DNA of 33,074 nt from Donghicola sp036139795 (GTDB taxonomy: Bacteria > Pseudomonadota > Alphaproteobacteria > Rhodobacterales > Rhodobacteraceae), in contig JAYZYX010000337.1 in assembly GCA_036139795.1 (NCBI GenBank), positions 1 through 33,074 of the forward strand. The letters run 5' to 3'. Positions within the stretch are counted from its first letter, which is position 1; each line of letters opens with the position of its first letter. Shown here piece by piece: positions 16,275 through 24,972 of this stretch. A program made the position numbers and the translations under genes. The notes beneath the pieces are model-generated. The model had not been told where the DNA came from and searched no databases. It was given only the letters and a program-made list of their open reading frames with translations.

Positions 16275-17195
16275 ATGTTTTTTGCACCACCAGCCGAGCT
16301 GGAGGCAGAGGTGTTTGCCCAAGTGCCGCAAGACATGGCACCGGATCGTGCATCCGAATGGGGCAGCGTGCAGCACCCGGGTAAACAGTTCCGTGCCTTC
16401 CTTGAGGGGCCTTCGTTTGACCGAGAGGGGAACCTCTATTGCGTCGATATCTGTCATGGCCGGATTTTGCGCTGCGATCCGAATGGGGAATTTACCGTTG
16501 CTGCCCAGTATGATGGCGAGCCGAATGGCCTGAAAATCCATAAGGATGGGCGCATTTTCATTGCTGATCACGCCCATGGGCTGATGGTCATGGATCCGGT
16601 CAATGGCAAGGTGGAACCCTATCTGACCCGTCCGGGGCTGGAACGCTTCTACGGCCTGAATGACCTGCATTTCGCGGCGAACGGTGATCTGTATTTCACC
16701 GACCAAGGGCAAAGCGGCTTGCACGCCCCCTATGGCCGTCTGTTCCGCCTGACCGCGCAGGGCACCTTGGATTGTCTGATCGACAATATCCCCAGCCCGA
16801 ACGGACTGGTCCTGAATGAGATAGAAAACCAACTTTATCTCGCCGTCACCCGTATGAATGCCGTGTGGCGCGTTCGGTTTCTCCCAGAGGGTCGGGCTGT
16901 CGCGAAAACGGGCACGTTTATCCAGCTTTCGGGCGGATTGGCGGGTCCGGATGGTCTGGCCCTTGGCGAGAATGGCGAATTGCTGATCGGCCATATGGGC
17001 CTTGGCACCGTTTGGGTCATGTCCCGCCTGGGCGAGCCGATGTACCGCATCCGCAGCCCGCGCGGCATCCTGACCGCCAATATGGCGTTCGGCGGGCCGG
17101 ACAACCGTGACCTGTTTATCACCGAGGCGGAAACCTCCTCGATCTTGCGTGTGCGTCTGCCCTTCGCTGGCAAGCCCATGTTCAGCCACAGCTGA
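16275..17195 (+). CDS. SMP-30/gluconolactonase-family lactonase (306 aa)
   Basis: A six-bladed beta-propeller that hydrolyses aldonolactones with one bound divalent metal. The three metal-ligand regions are visible: E44 in FLEGPSFDREGNLYC, the asparagine in SPNGLVLNE, and the aspartate in GPDGLALGENGELLIGH. No signal peptide is seen, so it should be cytoplasmic. The ATG at 16275 follows GGGAGGAGG; an in-frame ATG 57 nt earlier has none. It is the first gene of the operon with dctQ 8 nt on, suggesting that the transporter brings in a lactone or an acid in equilibrium with it. The exact sugar is unknown; a four-carbon acid lactone would fit the otn genes nearby. Confidence 0.88.
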   Translation: MFFAPPAELEAEVFAQVPQDMAPDRASEWGSVQHPGKQFRAFLEGPSFDREGNLYCVDICHGRILRCDPNGEFTVAAQYDGEPNGLKIHKDGRIFIADHAHGLMVMDPVNGKVEPYLTRPGLERFYGLNDLHFAANGDLYFTDQGQSGLHAPYGRLFRLTAQGTLDCLIDNIPSPNGLVLNEIENQLYLAVTRMNAVWRVRFLPEGRAVAKTGTFIQLSGGLAGPDGLALGENGELLIGHMGLGTVWVMSRLGEPMYRIRSPRGILTANMAFGGPDNRDLFITEAETSSILRVRLPFAGKPMFSHS

Positions 17196-17203
17196 GGCCC
17201 CCA

Positions 17204-17734
17204 ATGATCCAGAAAATTGATCGGGCGCTTTGCGCCTTTGAGACCTTGATGGTCGTCACCCTGACGCTGGCCGGACTGGCGATGGCCTTTGTGCAGGTGG
17301 TCCTGCGCTATCTGTTCAACACCGGCGTCCATTGGCTTGAGGCTGGATTGGTCACTGCGCTGGTCTGGGCCATGTTGTTCGGCGCGGTCCGCGCTGTACG
17401 CGAAGGCAGCCATCCGCGGGTCGAGCTGTTGCCCGCGATGATGCCGCCCAAAATCGCCGCCACCATGAACTGCGCCGCGCTGTTCGCGACCTTTGCGCTG
17501 GTGGTCTTCTACCTGTCCGACGCGGTGTTCTACGGAAAATTCCTGAACATGATCAACGCTTTGCACCCAGAGCTAGAGATCAAGCAGGTCTATCCGTTTC
17601 TGGTCATCCCGATCATCACTGCCCTGATGGCCCTGCGCTATGGGCTGCTGGCCATCGTCCTGTGGCGCACGCCCGCTACCCACACCCCTGAATTCGACTA
17701 CCGCGAACGAATGACCAAAGGAGCGGACACATGA
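17204..17734 (+). CDS. dctQ: TRAP transporter small membrane subunit DctQ (176 aa)
   Basis: The four-helix small subunit of a TRAP transporter. Hydrophobic segments at about residues 12-35, 46-63, 85-107 and 128-150, with FVQVVLRYLFNTGVHWLEAG after the first helix, which is the usual DctQ signature. Starts 8 nt after the lactonase stop and overlaps dctM by 4 nt. Confidence 0.92.
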   Translation: MIQKIDRALCAFETLMVVTLTLAGLAMAFVQVVLRYLFNTGVHWLEAGLVTALVWAMLFGAVRAVREGSHPRVELLPAMMPPKIAATMNCAALFATFALVVFYLSDAVFYGKFLNMINALHPELEIKQVYPFLVIPIITALMALRYGLLAIVLWRTPATHTPEFDYRERMTKGADT

Positions 17735-19050
17735 TCGCGCTGACCCTTGTAGCGGCCTTTTTCGGCCTGATCCTGATTGGTGCGCCCATTGCGGTGGCGC
17801 TTGGGGGATCGGCTGTTGTGACCTCGATGCTGTTTTCGCCCATTGCGGACGGGATCATCGGGCAAAAACTGTTTTCCAACCTGAACCACTTTACCCTGAT
17901 GGCGATCCCGTTCTTCTTTCTGGCTGCGGGCCTGATGGGGCAAGGCGGGCTGGTCCAGCGACTGGTGGGCCTTGCCCGCGCGATGGTCGGTCACCTCAAG
18001 GCCGGTCTGGGGATGACCACGGTCCTGACCTGCATCTTCTTTGCGGCGATCTCGGGGTCCAGCCCCGCGACGGTCGCGGCGGTGGGCAACATCCTCTATC
18101 CGTCGCTTCTGAAAGAGGGCTATTCCCAGAAATACGCGGTCGGGGCATTGGCCACGTCGGGGGCGATCGGCATCCTGATTCCGCGGTCTATCCCATTGAT
18201 TTTGTACGGCTTCGTGACCGAGACCTCGATCCCCGCGCTGTTCATGGCGGGCATCTTTCCGGGGCTGCTTTACGGGGTGCTGCTTCTGGCCACAGCGCGG
18301 ATTCTGGCCAGTAAGGAAGGCATCCAGACCCAGCCGCGCGCTAGCCTGAAACACCTTAGCGGCGCTTTCCGCAGCGCACTGCCTGCCCTGTCACTGCCGG
18401 TGTTTATTGTGGTTGGCATCTACGGCTTTCCCCAGTTCACCCTCTTTGGCTGGACCAACGATGGCGGGGCGATCTTTACCCCGACCGAGGCGGCCGCCGT
18501 GTCTGCGGTGCTGGCGATGGTGATCGGGTTCTTTGTTTATCGCGAACTGACCCTGCGCGACGTGCTGCGCATCACTGCTGAAACCGGTCCCCGAGTGGGC
18601 ATGATCTTCTGGATCACCGCCAACGCGCTGCTGTTCGGCTTCTTTCTGACCAAGGTCGGTATCCCCGCCGCGATGGCGCAGCTTGTCGTGGATTGGAACC
18701 TGTCGCCCATCGTGTTCCTGCTGTGCGTGAACATCCTGCTGGTAATCGTCGGGTTCTTTCTGGAGGGCGTGCCGACCATTCTGATCTTTGCCCCGCTGCT
18801 GGTGCCGGCCGCCGAAGGTCTTGGCATCGATCCGGTCCATTTCGCGATCATCATGGTGGTGAATATCGAGCTTGGCCTGATCACGCCGCCTGTGGGGATC
18901 AACCTGTTCGTGGCCAGTTCGATCTCGGGGATGCCGGTGTTGCAGGTGTTCCGCGCCACGCTGCCGTGGACCATCGCCACGGTGATCACCCTGCTGATTG
19001 TCACCTATTTCCCGCCCCTTTCCATGACTTTGCCCGACCTCATGCGCTGA
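17731..19050 (+). CDS. dctM: TRAP transporter large permease subunit DctM (439 aa)
   Basis: The large ion-coupled subunit, with about 12 hydrophobic segments and typical length. Signatures seen: FFFLAAGLMGQGGLVQRLVG near residue 57, FAAISGSSPATVAAVGNILYP near residue 105, ATSGAIGILIPRSIPLILYG, FTPTEAAAVSAV, and LGLITPPVGINLFVASSISG near the C-terminus. GGAG lies 7 nt before the ATG. With DctQ and DctP it makes a complete sodium-dependent uptake system for an organic acid. Confidence 0.95.
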   Translation: MIALTLVAAFFGLILIGAPIAVALGGSAVVTSMLFSPIADGIIGQKLFSNLNHFTLMAIPFFFLAAGLMGQGGLVQRLVGLARAMVGHLKAGLGMTTVLTCIFFAAISGSSPATVAAVGNILYPSLLKEGYSQKYAVGALATSGAIGILIPRSIPLILYGFVTETSIPALFMAGIFPGLLYGVLLLATARILASKEGIQTQPRASLKHLSGAFRSALPALSLPVFIVVGIYGFPQFTLFGWTNDGGAIFTPTEAAAVSAVLAMVIGFFVYRELTLRDVLRITAETGPRVGMIFWITANALLFGFFLTKVGIPAAMAQLVVDWNLSPIVFLLCVNILLVIVGFFLEGVPTILIFAPLLVPAAEGLGIDPVHFAIIMVVNIELGLITPPVGINLFVASSISGMPVLQVFRATLPWTIATVITLLIVTYFPPLSMTLPDLMR

Positions 19051-19103
19051 GGCGGGCCCAAGACCCCAACCTGAATAACCCAACTCTAGAGGGAGGAGAC
19101 CTC

Positions 19104-20093
19104 ATGAAAACCTTGAAAACCGCCGCGCTGCTGGCTGCCCTGACCCTAAGCACCGCTGCGCAGGCGCAGGTCCAGATCATCCTGTCGAACGACAACAACG
19201 AAAAGGGCCTTAAGGGGCAGACCTTTGAAGTACTGGTCGATGAACTTGAAACTCGTCTGGGGGATCAGGTTGCGGTCGAGATGCACCACTCGGGCACGCT
19301 TTTTGACCAGCAAAGCCAGATTCAGGGCCTGCAACTGGGCGCGGCCCATATGATCTCGCCGACGGCGGGGGTCTATAGCTCGGTCGCGCCGAAGGTCGGT
19401 GCGCTGCAACTGCCCTTCCTGCTGGACACGCCCGAGAAAATCCAAGAGGCGATGGCCGATCCGGTGGTGCGCGACGCGATCCTGCCCGATCTGCAAAAGC
19501 AGAACATCGAGGTGGTCGCGGTCTGGATGAACGGCCCTCGTGATCTGGGCTATAATGCCGACAAAGCCATCCAGCGCCCCGAAGATGCCGCAGGGCTGAA
19601 GGTCCGCGTCCAATCTGCTCCGATCTTTGTCAAAACATGGGAGGCCGTAGGCGCCAATCCCGTTGGTATCAACTGGTCCGAAAGCCCCACCGCCCTACAA
19701 CAGGGGGTGATTGACGCCGCCGAAGTGACGCCGAACGCGTGGCGCGGCTCTTCGACCTACCAATTCGTGGATCACATCTCGAAAACCGAGCATCAGTATT
19801 CGTTCTACATCGTTGGTGCGAACAAGGCGTGGTGGGATGGTCTGTCGGATGAGGTCCGCGCCGGTGTGCAAGCATCGCTGGATGCGGCCACCGCATGGAA
19901 CATGGTCGAGAACGCCCGCATCAACGCCGAGGCGCTGGAATTCATGGCAGCCGAAGGCGTGCAAATTCATGATCTTTCCGCCGAGGACCGCGCCGCTTGG
20001 GCCGAAGCCATGCAGCCCGTCTGGCAAGAGCTCGGCACCGATCTGGTCGGTCAGGACGTAATGGATCGCCTTACGGAAATCGCTGCGCACTAA
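19104..20093 (+). CDS. dctP: TRAP transporter periplasmic binding protein DctP (329 aa)
   Basis: Solute receptor of the TRAP system. A Sec signal peptide ends at AQAQ (about residue 21). The arginine that clamps the ligand carboxylate is in AGLKVRVQSAP, followed by GANPVGINWSESPTALQQGVIDAAE, the conserved second contact region. The start follows GAGGGAGGAGAC. It is usual for dctP to lead such operons, whereas here it comes last after 53 nt. A hairpin terminator lies 28 nt past its stop. The ligand is probably a sugar acid or related carboxylate. Confidence 0.94.
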   Translation: MKTLKTAALLAALTLSTAAQAQVQIILSNDNNEKGLKGQTFEVLVDELETRLGDQVAVEMHHSGTLFDQQSQIQGLQLGAAHMISPTAGVYSSVAPKVGALQLPFLLDTPEKIQEAMADPVVRDAILPDLQKQNIEVVAVWMNGPRDLGYNADKAIQRPEDAAGLKVRVQSAPIFVKTWEAVGANPVGINWSESPTALQQGVIDAAEVTPNAWRGSSTYQFVDHISKTEHQYSFYIVGANKAWWDGLSDEVRAGVQASLDAATAWNMVENARINAEALEFMAAEGVQIHDLSAEDRAAWAEAMQPVWQELGTDLVGQDVMDRLTEIAAH

Positions 20094-20110
20094 GCCGTTG
20101 GGGCTTTGCC

Positions 20111-20788
20111 TTATGGCATCTGGCCGCTCAGGAACTGAGCGGCCTTTTCCAGTTCCGGAATGGCCGCCTGCCGCGTCGCGCTGTCAAAGCGGGCATTCGG
20201 GCCAGAGACCGTCAGCGCACCGCAAAACAGCCCGTTGCCGGAAAAGACCGGCGTTGAGATTGATGCGATATTGGGGTTCCGCGTGGCATCAAGACTGACG
20301 GTGCCACGGCTGTTGAACAGTTCGGTCGGGACAGTGTCGTCGCCGCTGAAGTGCCGCAAGACCAGCCCGCTCGCGCCGGTGCCAAGACGTAGACGCATGC
20401 CTTCCTCGACCCCGTATTTTTGAAGCTCGGCGTTGTTTTCGCGGTAAAGGCAGACCCGATCATCGCCTGCGCGCACAAAGAACGATGCGGTCTCGCTCGT
20501 GGTGTCGACCAGTTGGCGCAAGACGGGGCGGACGATTTCATCCGTGGCAAATCCCTGCCGGAAAATCAGCCCAAGGTGCCAGACACTGGCCCCGATGGCA
20601 AAGCGGCCCTGCGCATCCCTATCTAGAAAACCAAAAATCTGGAGCGAGCCTGCAAGCCGCAAGATCGTGCTTTTGTGTAGTCCGGTCTCGGCTGCCAGTT
20701 CTGCCAGCGTCATGCGGGGACGGCGGGTGCTGAAGGCGGACAGGATAGAGAGGGCGCGTTCGACGGATTCGGTGCGGTTCGCGGGCAT
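20111..20788 (-). CDS. IclR-family transcriptional regulator (225 aa)
   Basis: An N-terminal winged helix (SVERALSILSAFSTRRPRMT, LAAETGLHKSTILRLAGSL, FLDRDAQGRFAIG) and a C-terminal GAF-like IclR effector domain (EIVRPVLRQLVDTTSETASFF, YRENNAELQKYG, ISTPVFSGNGLFCGALTVSGPNARF). These bind small aromatic or sugar-acid effectors. I chose the ATG at 20788, which has GAAAGG about 8 nt upstream; another ATG at 20803 is possible. It is divergent from the amidohydrolase operon and so likely controls it. Its last ten codons double as the terminator of the convergent TRAP operon. Confidence 0.9.
   Translation of the reverse strand: MPANRTESVERALSILSAFSTRRPRMTLAELAAETGLHKSTILRLAGSLQIFGFLDRDAQGRFAIGASVWHLGLIFRQGFATDEIVRPVLRQLVDTTSETASFFVRAGDDRVCLYRENNAELQKYGVEEGMRLRLGTGASGLVLRHFSGDDTVPTELFNSRGTVSLDATRNPNIASISTPVFSGNGLFCGALTVSGPNARFDSATRQAAIPELEKAAQFLSGQMP
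20122..20148 (+). terminator. Intrinsic terminator of the TRAP operon, inside the 3' end of the IclR gene
   Basis: GGCCGCTCAG (20122-20131) and CTGAGCGGCC (20135-20144) pair perfectly with a GAA loop, and TTTT follows at once. It ends plus-strand transcription from dctP, yet it lies within the last codons of the convergent regulator gene (encoding AAQFLSGQ). Confidence 0.8.
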
Positions 20789-20901
20789 AGCACGGCCTTT
20801 CATAAAAGGGCTGCGTTCTGTCAGGCGAAACGCACCGGATTTCTCATTGCCTGACAAATTGGCTTTTGTAAATGATAAGAGCAATAATGGAGGAGTTACC
20901 T
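20789..20901. promoter_or_regulatory. Divergent promoter region between the IclR gene and the lactonase operon
   Basis: This 113-nt AT-rich gap must contain promoters for both directions and the IclR operator. A loose inverted repeat can be drawn around ACAAATTGGCTTTTGT (near 20854), but the arms match poorly and I would not name the site. GGAGGAG precedes the amidohydrolase start. Confidence 0.4.
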
Positions 20902-21762
20902 ATGGAGGATCACCCGATCCGCTTGCCCAAGGGCAGCTGGGATTGCCACGTGCATGTGTTCGATCCGCGGTTTCCCTATCAGGACGGTCGCGATTACACC
21001 CCTGGCCCTGCCACGGCTGAAACGCTGGCGCAGCAGCACGCAAATTGGGGCGTTAGTCATCCGGTGATCGTGCAGGCCAGCGTCTTTGGCACGGACAACA
21101 GCTGTCTGCTGGACGGTTTGCGCGTGCTTGGCCCCAACGCCCGCGCCGTGGTCGTGGTGGACCCGCGCCGGATCAGCGATGCCGCACTGGCTGATCTATA
21201 TGCGGCGGGCGTGCGTGGGCTGCGGGTCAATCTGGTGGCCAGCGGCGCTGCGATCTCGGGGGATCCCTTTGCCCTGACCGCTGCGCGGCTGCGCGGTACG
21301 GGAATGTTCCTTCAGGTCTATGCCCCCCGCGCCAAAATTCTGGCCTGCCGCGCCGCGATTGAAGGTGCTGGCGTGCCGGTGGTGCTGGATCATTTCGCTG
21401 GCGGGGACGAGGTTGCCTCGCTGCGCCCGATGCTGGAAAGCGCACCGATCTGGGTCAAGCTCTCGGCCGATTATCGGCTGTCGCAGGACGCAAGCCAAGC
21501 GCGGCAGATCGCCCGACAGATGATCGCAGAGTTTCACGATCTGATCCCTGATCGCCTGATCTGGGGCTCTGACTGGCCTCATACGGGCGGCGGGGCCGAG
21601 CGCAAGCAGCGGCCCATCACCCAGATCGAGCCCTTCCGGCAGGTGAATTCCTTGTCGGTTCCCGCTCTGTTTGATGCCGCGGGCCTTAGCGCCGCCGCGC
21701 AGACCGCCATTCTTTGTCACAACCCCGCACGGCTTTTCGATGCGGGCGCATCGGCCACCTAA
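20902..21762 (+). CDS. TIM-barrel amidohydrolase, lactonase type (286 aa)
   Basis: Belongs to the amidohydrolase branch that includes 2-pyrone-4,6-dicarboxylate lactonase, L-rhamnono/L-fuconolactonases and D-galactarolactone isomerase. The first-strand motif WDCHVHVFDP, the histidine in VVLDHFAGG, and LIWGSDWPHTG near the C-terminus are present. HPVIVQASVFGTDN resembles the pyrone-dicarboxylate lactonase group. These enzymes open or isomerise sugar-acid or pyrone lactones in the cytoplasm. The ATG at 20902 follows GGAGGAG with 7-nt spacing. It heads the IclR-divergent operon, next to a dehydrogenase and an OtnI-like isomerase, which favours an aldonolactone substrate. Confidence 0.87.
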   Translation: MEDHPIRLPKGSWDCHVHVFDPRFPYQDGRDYTPGPATAETLAQQHANWGVSHPVIVQASVFGTDNSCLLDGLRVLGPNARAVVVVDPRRISDAALADLYAAGVRGLRVNLVASGAAISGDPFALTAARLRGTGMFLQVYAPRAKILACRAAIEGAGVPVVLDHFAGGDEVASLRPMLESAPIWVKLSADYRLSQDASQARQIARQMIAEFHDLIPDRLIWGSDWPHTGGGAERKQRPITQIEPFRQVNSLSVPALFDAAGLSAAAQTAILCHNPARLFDAGASAT

Positions 21763-21773
21763 GGACACCCCTG

Positions 21774-22838
21774 ATGGAACAATCACCCCGTTATACGCCC
21801 GAGGCCCTGCAAGCCTTTGCCACCCGCGCTTTCGCCAGCGCCGGACTGCCGGAAACGGACGCCGCAACCATCGCCAGCGATCTGGTCAAGGCGAACCTGC
21901 GCGGCCTTGATTCACACGGGATCTCCCGCATTCCCATGTATCTGGAGCGTCTGGACAAGGGGCTGGTGAACCCGCGCCCTGACATGAAGGTCACAAAGGT
22001 TGCGGGTGCCGTGGCCCATCTGGATGCGGACAACGCAATGGGGTTCTTGCCCTCGCATCTGGCGATGGACACCGCAATGGATCTGGCTGCGGATGCTGGG
22101 ATCGGGATGGTCGGGGTCAAAAACTCGACCCATTTCGGGATGGGCGCGCTTTATGTGCTGCAAGCGATTAAGCGAGGCTTTGTCTCGATGGTCTTTACCA
22201 ACTCGTCCCCCGCGATTGCCATGTGGGGCGGGCGCAGCGCGTTTCTGGGGGCCTCGCCCATGGCCGCAGGCGTGCCTGCGGGGCGGTCCGCGCCGTTTGT
22301 GATGGATATGTCGATGACCGTGATCGCTCGGGGCAAAATCCGGCTGGCGGCGATGAAGGGCGATCCAATCCCCGAAGGGCTGGCGCTGGATCAGGACGGC
22401 AACCCCACCACCGATGCGGCCAAGGCCTTCGAAGGGGTTTGCCTGCCGTTCGGCGGGGTCAAGGGATCGGTCCTCGGGACGATGATGGACCTGATGTCGG
22501 GGGTGCTGACGGGCGCGAATTATGGGGGCGACGTCAAATCCCTCTACTTTGATCATTCAGAGCCGCAGAACGTGGGGCATCTGTTCTTTGCCATCCGGCC
22601 CGATCTGTTCATGGCCATGACCGATTTTGAAGCGCGGATGGACGCGTTCAACCGCCGCATCAAAGACCTGCCCCGTGCCGCCGGTGTGGACGAAATCCTG
22701 ATGCCGGGCGAACCTGAAGCCCGCACTGAAGAAGCGCGCCGAGCGGGCGGTATTCCGGTGACCGCCAATGTGGTGGCTGACCTTGCAACGCTGGCTGCGG
22801 CCCGCGGCATAGCGACGTTGGACGGGCTTGCTCAATGA
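21774..22838 (+). CDS. Malate/L-lactate dehydrogenase-family (Ldh_2) oxidoreductase (354 aa)
   Basis: A cytoplasmic NAD(P)-dependent 2-hydroxyacid dehydrogenase of the family containing sulfolactate, ureidoglycolate and 2,3-diketogulonate (YiaK) enzymes. The catalytic histidine region LDSHGISRIPMYLERLDKG is near residue 45, KNSTHFGMGALYVL near 120 and GVKGSVLGTMMDLMSGVLTG near 235. AAGGA lies about 8 nt before the ATG at 21774. In this operon it could oxidise C-2 of an acid sugar to give a 2-oxo acid for the following isomerase, the step done by LtnD in the known L-threonate route; this is inference. It overlaps the isomerase gene by 4 nt. Confidence 0.9.
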   Translation: MEQSPRYTPEALQAFATRAFASAGLPETDAATIASDLVKANLRGLDSHGISRIPMYLERLDKGLVNPRPDMKVTKVAGAVAHLDADNAMGFLPSHLAMDTAMDLAADAGIGMVGVKNSTHFGMGALYVLQAIKRGFVSMVFTNSSPAIAMWGGRSAFLGASPMAAGVPAGRSAPFVMDMSMTVIARGKIRLAAMKGDPIPEGLALDQDGNPTTDAAKAFEGVCLPFGGVKGSVLGTMMDLMSGVLTGANYGGDVKSLYFDHSEPQNVGHLFFAIRPDLFMAMTDFEARMDAFNRRIKDLPRAAGVDEILMPGEPEARTEEARRAGGIPVTANVVADLATLAAARGIATLDGLAQ

Positions 22839-23602
22839 TCCGCTTTTCCGCCCATCTGGGGTACCTGTTCACCGATTTGCCGTTAGAGCGCCGCTTTGCC
22901 GCCGCTGCGGCTGCTGGCTTTGAGGCGGTGGAACATCCCGCCCCCTTTGCCATTCCGGCCCCGCAAATCGCGCGGCTGCTGACGGACAACGGTTTGCACA
23001 TGGCGCAGATCACCTCTGGCATGGGCGCGGCAGGGGAAAAGGGCATCGCTAGCCTGACGGGCCGAGAGGCCGAATTCCGCGACACCTACGCCCGCGCTTT
23101 GGATTATGCGGAACAGATCGGCTGTCCCTTTGTCCACCCTATGGCGGGCATCGGCGGGGATCGCGCCACCTATCTTGGCAATCTGGATGTGGCTCAGAGC
23201 CTATGTGAAACCCGCGCGCCCGATCTGTTGATCGAGGCGATTAGCACCGCCGCAGTCCCTGACTATCACCTGTGCCACATGGACGATCTGCTGGCCTTGG
23301 CTGCGGCCCGCCCCCTGCGGGTGCTGGTGGACACCTTCCACGCCCGTGCCGATGGTCATGACCCCGCAACCATCCTGCGCCGTGCAGGCAGCCGTTTGGG
23401 CCATGTGCATGTGGCTGACCACCCCGGACGACACCAGCCGGGCAGCGGAAATCTGGATTTCACCGGCGTTTTCAACGCTCTGACAAACATAGGCTACGGC
23501 GGGGCGGTGGGGTTCGAATACCTGCCGGACGCGGCCGATCATCTGAACTGGATGCCCCAATGGCGCGACATGCGTGACGGGCATCAGAAAGGACATTCCT
23601 GA
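22835..23602 (+). CDS. otnI: OtnI/hydroxypyruvate isomerase-family TIM-barrel isomerase (255 aa)
   Basis: OtnI interconverts 2-oxo-tetronate and 3-oxo-tetronate. The sequence follows the family from start to end: MIRFSAHLGYLFTDLPLERR, FEAVEHPAPF, a first metal/catalytic glutamate in LLIEAIS, VLVDTFHA, HVHVADHPGRHQPGSGNLDF and the second glutamate in GFEYLPD. Length matches Hyi and OtnI. Hydroxypyruvate isomerase (hyi) is so close that sequence alone does not separate them, but otnK and otnC 11 kb upstream favour the OtnI role. Overlaps the genes on both sides (4 nt and 1 nt). Confidence 0.85.
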   Translation: MIRFSAHLGYLFTDLPLERRFAAAAAAGFEAVEHPAPFAIPAPQIARLLTDNGLHMAQITSGMGAAGEKGIASLTGREAEFRDTYARALDYAEQIGCPFVHPMAGIGGDRATYLGNLDVAQSLCETRAPDLLIEAISTAAVPDYHLCHMDDLLALAAARPLRVLVDTFHARADGHDPATILRRAGSRLGHVHVADHPGRHQPGSGNLDFTGVFNALTNIGYGGAVGFEYLPDAADHLNWMPQWRDMRDGHQKGHS

Positions 23603-24972
23603 TGCAAAGCTCAATCAATCCCGCGAATGGCGCGTTGCTGGCGCAACTGCCCCTTCATGATGACGCCGAGGTGGATCGCAGCCTGACCGCTGCTGCCGCC
23701 GCGCAAAAGTCATGGCGCAAGGTGCCTGTGGCCGATCGCTGCAAGCTGCTGACCGCTATGGCGCAAGTCTTGCGGGCCAACAAGGCGGACTATGCCCGCT
23801 TAATCACCTTGGAAATCGGCAAGCCCATCACGGAATCCATGGCCGAGATCGAGAAATGCGCCGTCACCTGTGATTTCTACGCCGCCAAAGCGCCCGAGTT
23901 CCTTGCCGATGAGATCATCGAAAGTAACGCCAGCCAATCGGGCGTCTGCTTTGATCCGCTGGGGGTCGTGCTGGCGATCATGCCGTGGAATTACCCGTTC
24001 TGGCAGTTCTTCCGCTTTGCCGCCCCTGCACTGGCCGCAGGCAATGGCGCGATACTGAAGCACGCGGCGAACGTGCCCCAATGCGCCGTCGTGATTGAGC
24101 AGGTGATGGTGCAAGCAGGTTGCCCCGAAGGGCTAATGCGGTCCCTGCTGATTGGCTCTGACAAGGTCGCGGGGATCATCGCCGATGACCGGATCGCCGC
24201 CGTGACCCTTACCGGCTCGACCCAAGTGGGCCAGATCGTGGCCGCGCAGGCGGGAAAGGCGCTAAAGAAACAGGTGCTGGAGCTTGGCGGCTCGGACCCG
24301 TTCATCGTGCTGGCCGATGCGGATATCCCTGCAGCCGCCGCGATGGCCGTTAAGTCGCGCTTTATCAACGTGGGCCAGTCCTGCGTGAACGCCAAACGCT
24401 TTATCGTGGAAGACAGCGTTTATGACGCCTTCACTGCCGCCTTCGTTGCAGGTGTAAACGCGCTGAAGATCGGTGATCCGATGGACCCCGAGACCCAGAT
24501 CGGCCCGATGGCCCGCGCCAACCTGCGCGATGAACTGCATGATCAGGTGGTCCGCTCGATCCATGACGGGGCGGTCTGCGCCCTTGGCGGTGCGCCGCTG
24601 GATCGTGAGGGTTCGTGGTACGCGCCCACCGTCCTGACCGATGTGACGCCTGAGCATACCTCATTCCGGGAAGAACTGTTCGGCCCCGTGGCCTCGATCA
24701 TCCGCGCTAGGGACGCAGATCACGCGGTGGCGCTGGCCAACCAGACCGAGTTCGGCCTTGGCGCGTCTGTCTGGACCCAAGACATGGGTGCGGCCCGCGC
24801 CATGATGCGCCAGATCGATGCGGGGGCGGTGTTTATCAACGGCATGGTTGCCTCGGACGCGCGGCTGCCCTTTGGCGGGATCAAGAAATCCGGCTACGGG
24901 CGCGAGCTTGGCCAATACGGCATCCGCGAATTCACCAATATGAAAACCTTCTGGATCGGACCTGCACAATGA
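23602..24972 (+). CDS. NAD(P)-dependent aldehyde dehydrogenase, succinate-semialdehyde dehydrogenase-like (456 aa)
   Basis: Typical aldehyde dehydrogenase: PWNYPFWQFFRFAAPALAAGN in the cofactor domain, general base E227 in LELGGSDPFIV, nucleophile C261 in GQSCVNAKRFIV, and EELFGPVASI near the C-terminus. The form RFINVGQSCVNAKRFIV and the length of about 456 resemble the YneI (Sad) group of succinate-semialdehyde dehydrogenases. Its real aldehyde in this operon is not known; glycolaldehyde, tartronate semialdehyde or another short hydroxyaldehyde would fit the pathway, which is inference. The start codon overlaps the previous stop by 1 nt. Confidence 0.92.
   Translation: MQSSINPANGALLAQLPLHDDAEVDRSLTAAAAAQKSWRKVPVADRCKLLTAMAQVLRANKADYARLITLEIGKPITESMAEIEKCAVTCDFYAAKAPEFLADEIIESNASQSGVCFDPLGVVLAIMPWNYPFWQFFRFAAPALAAGNGAILKHAANVPQCAVVIEQVMVQAGCPEGLMRSLLIGSDKVAGIIADDRIAAVTLTGSTQVGQIVAAQAGKALKKQVLELGGSDPFIVLADADIPAAAAMAVKSRFINVGQSCVNAKRFIVEDSVYDAFTAAFVAGVNALKIGDPMDPETQIGPMARANLRDELHDQVVRSIHDGAVCALGGAPLDREGSWYAPTVLTDVTPEHTSFREELFGPVASIIRARDADHAVALANQTEFGLGASVWTQDMGAARAMMRQIDAGAVFINGMVASDARLPFGGIKKSGYGRELGQYGIREFTNMKTFWIGPAQ

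Noticed and set aside
20820..20885. A precise IclR operator in the divergent region
   Set aside because: Only loose inverted symmetry can be drawn, with several mismatches and no repeated copy, so no exact site is claimed.
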